Notes under the pieces: model-generated | What the model was told of the DNA's origin: nothing | Database searches by the model: none | What the model saw: the letters and a program-made list of their open reading frames with translations, nothing else | Program-made: the position numbers and the translations under genes | Assembly (NCBI GenBank): GCA_942493235.1 | Contig: OW818676.1 | Location: 4,154,001-4,218,000 of the forward strand | Reading direction: 5' to 3' | Source of the DNA: ENR-C587 sp942493235 | GTDB taxonomy: Bacteria; Bacteroidota; Ignavibacteria; Kapaibacteriales; UBA2268 | DNA: 64,000 nt | Shown: one piece after another, positions 56,930 through 64,000 of the stretch | Numbering within the stretch: position 1 is the stretch's first letter | Layout of the letters: every line of letters begins with the position of its first letter

Positions 56930-57185
56930 TGCTGGGGGCTGGAAATAGGAATTGGGAATTGTACGCCTCCGTACTACGCTCTGCGTAGTGCCGCTGGAGG
57001 CTGAAAACCCTTTCAACCCCACCCAAACCCTCCCCAAGGGGAGGGCTAAAAGTTTATGATTGGGAAATGGGGGCTGGGGGCTATTCTTCAAATTCCCCTC
57101 CAAAAGGAGGGGTGGCATCGCGAAGCGATGACGGGGTGGGTTCTTTCTTCGGAATTGGGAAATAGGAATTGGATCGGAACTTCCG
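56930..57185. repeat. GC-rich intergenic repeat cluster
   Basis: In an A/T-rich window this stretch stands out. It holds GGGGGCTGG words, two related GGAATTGGGAA-ATAGGAATT segments (near 56946 and 57150), the hairpins ACTACGC-tct-GCGTAGT (56973-56989), CCCTCCCC-AA-GGGGAGGG (near 57029-57046), CCCCTCC-aaaa-GGAGGGG (near 57095-57113) and CATCGC-GA-AGCGATG (near 57116-57130). The gap 56766-57335 contains no gene I can support. Confidence 0.65.
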
Positions 57186-57335
57186 CTCGTCATATTGCAA
57201 TAAGTAACTAATCTACCAACAGATAAGTGTATTTTTGTTTAAATATACGTAGGCATTTTTATTAATGATAAATAATTTGTATATAAAATATTTATGCTTA
57301 TATTTGTAAGCATTGTATTTTATTTGGAGATTATT

Positions 57336-58973
57336 ATGTACGTTTCTAGAATTGCTAACAATAATAAATCTGAGAAAACTAAATATACAAGCCTGATAAG
57401 AGAATCTTACAGGGAGAATGGGAAAGTTAAGACAAGAGTTATTTGTAATATATCGCATCTACCCGAAGATGAAATTTTAGCTATTGAATTTGCCTTGAAA
57501 AACAGAGGCGATGTCTCAAAATATTTAAAAGTCAAAGAATCAAGCCAAGTCTATAAAAGCGTCGGAGCAGTTCAGCTAATTTATGAAATATTAAAGAAAT
57601 TTGGTGTGCATAAAGCTTTAGGCTCTAAATTAGAAGGCAAGCTTGCTCTAATGCAAATAATATCAAGAGTTATTAATCAAGGTTCTTGTTTGTCAACAAT
57701 CCGCTATACATCAAATCAAGCATTATGCGAAGTGCTCAACATTCAAGAAAAAATCAGTGAAGACAGTTTATATGACAATCTTTCATGGCTATCATCAAAT
57801 CAATCGAAAATCGAAGTCAAATTATTTAACGAGCGATTTAAAGGTTCTAAGCCAACATTATTTTTATATGATGTAACAAGCAGTTACTTCGAAGGTGAAC
57901 ATAATGATTTGGCAGAATGGGGCTATAATCGAGACAAAAAGAAAGGTAAAAAGCAAGTAGTTGCGGGATTATTGTGTGATGAAGACGGATATCCGTTATC
58001 AATAGAGCTGTTTGAAGGCAACACACTTGATTATCAAACATTTGGTAATCAGATTAAAAAAGTAGTCGAGAAGTTTAAATGCGAATATGTAACCTTTGTC
58101 GGAGACAGAGGTATGATTAAATCAAAGCAAGTAGATGAAATTACTGAAAATGATTTTTATTATATAACTGCAATAACCAAACCGCAGATTCAAACACTGT
58201 TAAATTCCGGTATAATAGAAATGAGCCTTTTTGATACTGAATTAAAAGAAGTAGAAAATAATGGCGTTCGTTATGTATTAAGACGTAATCCGCAACGTAC
58301 TTTAGAAATACGTAGGTCAAGAAAGCAAAAGAGAGAAAAATTAGAAAGTTTTTTAAAAGAAAAAAATGATTATTTAGAAATGCACTCTAAAGCCTGTGTC
58401 GATGTAGCTAAAAAAAACGTAGATGAAAAAATAAAGAAGCTAAAATTAGATAGCTATTTATCTGTAGATGTATCAAAAGATAATAATCGTAAATTAGCAG
58501 TCTTTATCGATGAGCAGTTACTTGCAGAATTATCTTTACTCGACGGATGCTATATAATTAAGACAAATTTACCGACTACAGTTGATAAAGAAATTATTCA
58601 CAGCAGATACAAGGACTTATCAAAAGTAGAAACAGCATTTAAGAATATGAAGACAGAAGTTCTTGAATTAAGACCTTGGTTCGTTCAGACAGAAGCGAGC
58701 ACTCGCGGACACGCGTTTGTTGTCATGCTTGCATATTTAGTAATTAAGTATTTGAGAAATAACTGGAAAATATTTGGAATTCCCGTGGCTGAGGCTATTG
58801 ACTCATTTAATAATCTATCAATTATCGAAGAAACTTACAAGACTGGAGAAAAGATTTATGTAATACCGGAGCCAAATAATAAGATGAAACAACTACTGGA
58901 GGCAATTAATGTTAAATTGCCAACTACATTACCACATATCAAAATAAATGTAGTCAGTAGAAAATTAAAGTAA
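57336..58973 (+). CDS. IS1634-type (IS4 superfamily) transposase
   Basis: 545 residues from the ATG at 57336, which follows GGAG; an in-frame ATG at 57294 has no such site. The DDE residues are Asp179 in LYDVTSSYFEG, Asp257 in FVGDRGM and Glu432 in SKVETAFKNMK, with the large beta insertion expected for this family between the second and third. The frame is intact. The ends of the element could not be fixed: the palindrome CGGAAcTTCCG occurs at 57175-57185 and 59034-59044, but matching does not extend beyond it. Confidence 0.92.
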   Translation: MYVSRIANNNKSEKTKYTSLIRESYRENGKVKTRVICNISHLPEDEILAIEFALKNRGDVSKYLKVKESSQVYKSVGAVQLIYEILKKFGVHKALGSKLEGKLALMQIISRVINQGSCLSTIRYTSNQALCEVLNIQEKISEDSLYDNLSWLSSNQSKIEVKLFNERFKGSKPTLFLYDVTSSYFEGEHNDLAEWGYNRDKKKGKKQVVAGLLCDEDGYPLSIELFEGNTLDYQTFGNQIKKVVEKFKCEYVTFVGDRGMIKSKQVDEITENDFYYITAITKPQIQTLLNSGIIEMSLFDTELKEVENNGVRYVLRRNPQRTLEIRRSRKQKREKLESFLKEKNDYLEMHSKACVDVAKKNVDEKIKKLKLDSYLSVDVSKDNNRKLAVFIDEQLLAELSLLDGCYIIKTNLPTTVDKEIIHSRYKDLSKVETAFKNMKTEVLELRPWFVQTEASTRGHAFVVMLAYLVIKYLRNNWKIFGIPVAEAIDSFNNLSIIEETYKTGEKIYVIPEPNNKMKQLLEAINVKLPTTLPHIKINVVSRKLK

Positions 58974-59405
58974 TATCATTTTAACTAATTTATATTACAT
59001 ATACTTAGATGCTGTTCTTGCCTTGTTTATTTCCGGAACTTCCGTTGGATAGTGGCGTTTGTAAAATCTGTTCTTTCCTTCCAACAGCGTTAGATGTTGA
59101 ACATTGGTAACATAGACTTGTCCTTGCTCATTTTCTTGGTGGGAGCAGAGTCAAGACTAATGTTTTTACACATTTAAAACAACGAAGAGCCATGCTCTAT
59201 TTCAATTTGTTAATGGTATTTCAGCAAAATTAATTATGATTTTTGATAGGAGATATATTCTGTTCACGTTTATTATTTTTAGTTAAATAGCTATCATAGA
59301 TTTCTGCTATACTCTTTAATCTGTAATCCCATAGTTTCGATTGTTTTTTAACGAAAAAAAAAGTATATTGTATCTGTTATTTTGGACTCTGTGAAAATAT
59401 ACATT
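58974..59405. repeat. Intergenic region with a copy of hairpin repeat A
   Basis: CCTTCCAACAGCGTTAGATG followed by TTGAACATTGGTAACAT occurs at 59078-59113, matching the tail of the copies at 14500 and 23039. The rest is A/T-rich and presumably contains the right flank of the IS1634-type element and the promoter of the kinase that follows. No gene seen. Confidence 0.55.
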
Positions 59406-62400
59406 ATGAACGATGAAAATTTGATTTATAGTATTTTTAACGACATAGAAGAAATCCTTTTAGTACTTGATTATAATGCCAATATAATTAGCTGCAATGA
59501 TATTGCTGTTAGTAAATTAGCATTTCAGAAAGATGATATTATCTCTAAAAGTATTTATAGCTTTCATCATCGTTACCAAGTCAATGCGGCAAAAAAAATA
59601 TTTTCCGAAATAATAGATGGAAATACCAAATTATATAATACGGCTTTAGTTGCCGCTAATCGCCAAGTAATTGAAATAGAGGGAAAAGCTACTCGTCAAA
59701 ACTGGAATGGCAGCCCCGCAATTATCCTTATTATTTGCGATATTACTAATAAAAGCAGAGACATCAGTAGATTAAAATATAATTTAGATAAATATTCTAC
59801 TCTTTTTCATTCGAGCCCGGCTCTTTCTGCTTTAACTTCATTAAGAGATGGTAGAATTATTGATGTAAACAAAACATTTCTCAATACTTTGGGCTACGAA
59901 AGAGAAGAGATAGTCGGCAAGACCACTCATGATATTAATCTCTACAAGTTCAATGAAGATAGAAAGCGAATGATAGAGCTGATTAACACTAATAACAAAA
60001 TCAGCAATTTATTAGTTACCATAATGACTAAAAGCAGGATGCCGCTTCAAGGTGCATTCTATATGGAGAAAATTACTTTCTATGGCGAAGAATGCCTTAT
60101 TACTGTAGTAAATGATTTAAGTAAAAATTTCGAACCGAACAAAGAGCTTTTGGAGTATGATAAAAGATTTAAGACCGTACTTAACAATGTAGAAACATTT
60201 ATCGTGGTCAGCGAATTATATACAAATAAAGTGCTACATATCAATAAATTCACCGAAGATATTATTGGCAATGTAATCGGTACCGAAGTAAACGGTCTGA
60301 TGAGAGATAACCCATATCCGATAAATGATTTTCCGATAAATAAATTTCTTAGTGCCGACGGTCAGATGCCGCTCGACGTATGCGTTTGGGAATATTATAA
60401 TAATACTATAAACAAATGGTTTGAAATCTGGGACAGAGCTATTACCTGGGTTGACGGTAGATTAGTTCGTCTCGAAATTGCTAACGACATCAGTTATCGT
60501 AAAAAAATCGAATCAGACTTGATAGAAAGCAAAGAACAATATAAATATGTAATCAATAGCATTAAAGAAGTAATATTTAGAACTAATTCGGAGGGACTTT
60601 GGACTTTTCTAAACCCCGCATGGACGGAACTCTCAAGCTATACTGTTGAAGAAAGCTTAGGCTGCTTATTCCTTAGCTATGTCCATCCCGAAGATAGAGA
60701 GCAATATATGGAGACTTTCAAGCCTTTGATAGAAAAGAAAAAAGACTATTGCAGGCATGAAATCAGATACCTAAATAAAAATGGCGGTTATAAATGGGTA
60801 GAAGTCTATGCCAGATTAACAATTGATGATAATGGCAAACCAACCGGTACTGCCGGCACTTTAAAAGATATTACTAATCGTAAAAATATTGAATCTCTGA
60901 TAAAAAATCAAAATGAGTACCTTAGCAATATATTAAACTCAATTCCGATTAATATTTTTATCAAAAATGATATTGGTCAATTTTCATTTGTAAACAAGCA
61001 TACCTCCGATATAATGAATATTAAAATTAATGATTTCTTGGGTAAGAACGACTATGAAATATTCCCTTTTGAAATAGCGGACAAATTAGTAAAATCTGAT
61101 AATTATGTCCGATCTACGGGAATAGATATAATTAATGAAGAAGAAGAATTGGTAATTAGAAATAAAACTCATTATACAATTGCCGGGAAAAAGATTATTC
61201 ACGACATGTACAATGAGCGATTACTGCTCGGATATTCTATAGATATTACCGATAGAAAAATCATGGAGCATAAAATTGCATTTATGAATGATTTATATGG
61301 CATAATAACCGATATTTCAACAAATCTCATAAATTCAAGTACAGATAAAATTGATTTTCATATTAACAATTCTATAAAAAAAATATCTACTTTCTTATCT
61401 GCACAATCTTCACTTATTTTTAAATTCATTGAAGATAATTCGCTTACTATCGCTTACCAACAGATTTTTTCCGAGAGCTCAATGGCTAACTACGACATTA
61501 TCGGCTCAGACATCGATACCCTAAAATCGAATTTATTATCTAAGGAGCATATAATAATTGATAAAGAAGTCAATAGCATTACACATAAATTCTTGTTTGT
61601 TCCGCTTTTCTGCACCGATATTCTAATCGGAGGCTTAGTGTTTGAATTTAGCGAGATTGAAAGTATTAAAGATTTAGGAACAATTAAGCTTATTAGAATG
61701 GTAGCCGAAATTATAGCCGGAAGCTTGCAGAGAATTGAATTCGAGAAGGAATTAATTATTTCTAAAGACATAGCAGAATCAGCCAATGTAGTTAAATCGG
61801 AATTCCTTGCTAATATAAGCCACGAGATACGCACACCAATGAATGCAATTCTTGGGTTTGCTGAGATATTACAAGATAAACTTTCCGGAAATGAAAAGTA
61901 CAAAGACTATATAAAAGGAATATCGACAAGCGGTAAAAACCTGCTTAATTTAATTAACGACATTTTGGATTTATCAAAAATTGAAGCCGGCAGATTAGAT
62001 ATTACTTTTGATGTTTTAAATATCAGAGAATTGATAGACGAAGTAGCTCAAATATTTTTTGTAAAAGCAGAAAAAAAGGATATTAGCATAGAGATAGTAA
62101 TTGCCGAGCCGGTTCCGAAATATATTATTTCTGACGAAACGCGCATCAGGCAGATACTGTTTAATTTAATCGGTAATGCTGTTAAATTTACCGCAGATGG
62201 TGGAATTAAAATAAATGTCTTTTCCGAAAACTATGATTCCATTGATATGACAGTTGATTTAGTAATCGAGGTGTCTGACACCGGTATCGGAATACCTACC
62301 AATCAGCAAAAAATTATATTTCAAGCATTTAGGCAACGCGAAGGGCAAGATAACCGTAAATACGAAGGTACAGGGCTGGGGCTTACAATTACAAAGAGAT

Positions 62401-63209
62401 TAGTAGAGATGATGAAAGGCGATATCCGCCTGAATAGTATTCCAAACGTAGGTACTACTTTTAGAGTTAGCCTACCGCATACTAAAATCGGTAGCGAAGA
62501 AAAAATCAAACAGATTACTCATTATATTGAAAATATCGAGTTCGAACCGGCTCAAGTATTGATTGTCGAAGATATTGAATCTAATCGAAAAGTATTAATC
62601 GAGATGCTTTCTGACTGGGGAATAACAGCTATTTCAGCCGAAAATGGTCAGGTAGCCATCGATATACTTGATAATTATTCACCTGATTTGATTTTCATGG
62701 ATTTACAGATGCCTGTAATGAACGGCTACCAAGCCTCGCGAATTATTAAAGCTAATACAAAAACCAAACATATCCCTATTATTGTAGTTACAGCTTCGTT
62801 TTTAGATTTTTCTATTAATGATCTGGAGACTTATATAGATTCGATTCTTCGAAAACCAATCAGCAAACATGTACTTGCCAATGAGCTAAAAAAATATTTA
62901 AAATATAAAGTTATAGACACCGAAATAATCAAAGATAGCTATAATGAATTGGAATGCTTGGAAAATTTAGATGAGAGAATTAAAAAAGAATTATGCGAAA
63001 ATTTCCTTGACAAAATCAATGAATTAATTAATACTATGTACACCGGAGAGATAATTGAGTTTTCCAGAGATTTAAAATATTTTGCTATTAAAAACAATTC
63101 GATTTACTTAGAACAATTTGCCGATAGTATCAATGCTTTCGCAGAAAATATCGATATAGATAAAATCGAATCCGCTTTAAAAGCATTTAGTAATATAATC
63201 AAGAGCTGA
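59406..63209 (+). CDS. PAS/GAF hybrid sensor histidine kinase
   Basis: About 1,267 residues from the ATG at 59406 (a TTG 24 bases earlier is in frame). No membrane segment. Five PAS domains (about 8-615), a GAF-like domain (about 620-780), HisKA with His806 in ISHEIRTPMNAILG, HATPase_c (DTGIGIPTNQQKIIFQAF, GTGLGLTITKRL), a complete receiver with Asp1099 (LIFMDLQMPVMNGYQ) and KPIS, and a helical tail (about 1165-1267) similar in pattern to the tail of the kinase at 26-6139. A soluble phosphorelay kinase; partner unknown. No clear ribosome binding site precedes the ATG. Confidence 0.92.
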   Translation: MNDENLIYSIFNDIEEILLVLDYNANIISCNDIAVSKLAFQKDDIISKSIYSFHHRYQVNAAKKIFSEIIDGNTKLYNTALVAANRQVIEIEGKATRQNWNGSPAIILIICDITNKSRDISRLKYNLDKYSTLFHSSPALSALTSLRDGRIIDVNKTFLNTLGYEREEIVGKTTHDINLYKFNEDRKRMIELINTNNKISNLLVTIMTKSRMPLQGAFYMEKITFYGEECLITVVNDLSKNFEPNKELLEYDKRFKTVLNNVETFIVVSELYTNKVLHINKFTEDIIGNVIGTEVNGLMRDNPYPINDFPINKFLSADGQMPLDVCVWEYYNNTINKWFEIWDRAITWVDGRLVRLEIANDISYRKKIESDLIESKEQYKYVINSIKEVIFRTNSEGLWTFLNPAWTELSSYTVEESLGCLFLSYVHPEDREQYMETFKPLIEKKKDYCRHEIRYLNKNGGYKWVEVYARLTIDDNGKPTGTAGTLKDITNRKNIESLIKNQNEYLSNILNSIPINIFIKNDIGQFSFVNKHTSDIMNIKINDFLGKNDYEIFPFEIADKLVKSDNYVRSTGIDIINEEEELVIRNKTHYTIAGKKIIHDMYNERLLLGYSIDITDRKIMEHKIAFMNDLYGIITDISTNLINSSTDKIDFHINNSIKKISTFLSAQSSLIFKFIEDNSLTIAYQQIFSESSMANYDIIGSDIDTLKSNLLSKEHIIIDKEVNSITHKFLFVPLFCTDILIGGLVFEFSEIESIKDLGTIKLIRMVAEIIAGSLQRIEFEKELIISKDIAESANVVKSEFLANISHEIRTPMNAILGFAEILQDKLSGNEKYKDYIKGISTSGKNLLNLINDILDLSKIEAGRLDITFDVLNIRELIDEVAQIFFVKAEKKDISIEIVIAEPVPKYIISDETRIRQILFNLIGNAVKFTADGGIKINVFSENYDSIDMTVDLVIEVSDTGIGIPTNQQKIIFQAFRQREGQDNRKYEGTGLGLTITKRLVEMMKGDIRLNSIPNVGTTFRVSLPHTKIGSEEKIKQITHYIENIEFEPAQVLIVEDIESNRKVLIEMLSDWGITAISAENGQVAIDILDNYSPDLIFMDLQMPVMNGYQASRIIKANTKTKHIPIIVVTASFLDFSINDLETYIDSILRKPISKHVLANELKKYLKYKVIDTEIIKDSYNELECLENLDERIKKELCENFLDKINELINTMYTGEIIEFSRDLKYFAIKNNSIYLEQFADSINAFAENIDIDKIESALKAFSNIIKS

Positions 63210-63268
63210 TAATGGAAAAATCCATTATTGTTTACCATAATGATATTTAAATAAAGTGAGCACAAAAA

Positions 63269-63910
63269 ATGAAAATATTTAGTTTTATGATTTTATTATC
63301 TGTATTAATGGGTTGTTCAACATATCAACCATGCATCGTCGAATTAAATGTTAAAGAGACTATAAGCATATTTAAATATGAGAATAAAGATGAATACGAG
63401 AGTCGTAAAAACTATTTATTGAATTTTACTAAAGAAATGATTAAAAACAGAGATTGCTTTTGGGAATATATGGATACCAATAAATATGTTGATTGTAAGC
63501 GAATAATTAAAAGGTATAATGCAATTAATAGCAATGATATTTGTATAACCAAACAAGTAAGTTTAGATTTTGGGAAGAAATCCGAATCTTATCTGAAATC
63601 AAAGGTTATTGATCGTTTATATGTTGACAAAGATAATATTCAGAACTTTTTTGAAAATATTCCATGTAATTCAGTATTACAATCAACAATAACTTACCAA
63701 CTTGTTGATAATGTTTCTTGGATATGCGATGATTATCTTGCCGATGAAGTATTTACTATTTGGGTAGAAATGAATGTTCCATTCTATAGATTTATTGTTT
63801 ATATTATAAAAATTCCTAAAGAATCGATAGAACTTAATAAGACAAATACTCAATTATGGAGTATAGGTTTTGCAACTGATTACTCAATGCATGACTCTGA
63901 TAGTAAATAA
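63269..63910 (+). CDS. Lipoprotein of unknown function
   Basis: 213 residues. Lipobox LSVLMGC (Cys16), then a charged, Cys-containing globular body (Cys22, Cys58-type positions) without a family I recognise. It follows the hybrid kinase by 59 bases and precedes another short secreted protein by 20 bases, so the two may be co-transcribed. Confidence 0.75.
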   Translation: MKIFSFMILLSVLMGCSTYQPCIVELNVKETISIFKYENKDEYESRKNYLLNFTKEMIKNRDCFWEYMDTNKYVDCKRIIKRYNAINSNDICITKQVSLDFGKKSESYLKSKVIDRLYVDKDNIQNFFENIPCNSVLQSTITYQLVDNVSWICDDYLADEVFTIWVEMNVPFYRFIVYIIKIPKESIELNKTNTQLWSIGFATDYSMHDSDSK

Positions 63911-63930
63911 CTAATATTAAGGATATAATT

Positions 63931-64000
63931 ATGAAAATAATAACAATTGCAATACTAATTCTATTAAGTAGCTTCTGCTATTCTCAGCAGAGATATACTT
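63931..64000 (+). CDS. Secreted protein, 5' end only (cut by window edge)
   Basis: An ATG at 63931 preceded by AAGGA starts a typical signal peptide, MKIITIAILILLSSFCYSQQ. The remaining frame runs out of the window. The function cannot be judged. Confidence 0.7.
   Translation, partial: MKIITIAILILLSSFCYSQQRYT

Noticed and set aside
56906..57193. Proline-rich minus-strand frame before the IS1634-type transposase
   Set aside because: It is made of the GC-rich hairpin repeats and shows no protein-like character.
57175..59044. CGGAAcTTCCG at both sides as terminal repeats of the IS1634-type element
   Set aside because: The motif is itself palindromic and the similarity does not extend past it, so it cannot define the ends.

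Overview
The window reads as a chromosomal segment of a low-GC (visibly A+T-rich), Gram-negative bacterium of the Bacteroidota/Chlorobiota/Ignavibacteriota (FCB) group. The evidence is type IX secretion (Por-type) C-terminal sorting tails on several secreted proteins, a FISUMP-domain protein, a TonB-dependent receptor paired with a DUF4249 lipoprotein, BatD/BatE, RNase Y, and lipoprotein maturation enzymes (Lgt, Lnt). A perfect CIRCE operator upstream of groSL points more to the Chlorobi/Ignavibacteria/Kapabacteria side than to Bacteroidia, but this is inference.

Layout. 1-11.6 kb: three large two-component sensor kinases, the first with eleven PAS domains. 11.6-14.7 kb: groS-groL with CIRCE, embedded in short repeats and two MITE-like palindromes. 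14.7-17.7 kb: a LytS/LytTR-type regulatory pair divergent from a secreted FISUMP protein. 17.7-22.9 kb: 66-bp tandem repeats, then the tightly packed batD-batE-tadA-rsmI run and an MBL-fold hydrolase. 23.1-27.25 kb: an accessory island with a complete IS5-type element, bacterioferritin, a type III polyketide synthase with an ICMT-type methyltransferase, and a frameshifted ISL3-type transposase remnant. 27.3-35 kb: CrcB, a MauE/DoxX membrane protein, a secreted cyclophilin, a 1,260-residue subtilase and a DUF4397-like lipoprotein. 35-38.1 kb: an RluE-type pseudouridine synthase, a membrane histidine kinase and lgt. 38.1-45.8 kb: uppP, a tilS gene carrying a roughly 930-residue repetitive N-terminal extension, rny, a probable 6S RNA and zapA. 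45.9-50.2 kb: a DUF2867 pair and the DUF4249/TonB receptor pair. 50.7-55 kb: lnt, a secreted M1 peptidase and trxA. 55.4-64 kb: radA, an IS1634-type transposase, another PAS/GAF hybrid kinase, a lipoprotein and the start of a secreted protein.

Functional themes are signal transduction (six histidine kinases, one LytTR regulator), envelope and lipoprotein biogenesis (lgt, lnt, uppP), secreted proteases, protein folding (GroESL, cyclophilin, thioredoxin) and RNA processing or modification (TilS, TadA, RsmI, RluE-like, RNase Y, 6S RNA). Intergenic DNA is unusually rich in dispersed hairpin repeats, several sharing a tail after the hairpin. The most unusual single gene is the TilS fusion; the most likely acquired block is the IS-flanked polyketide cassette. 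I recognised no tRNA gene, rRNA gene or CRISPR array.
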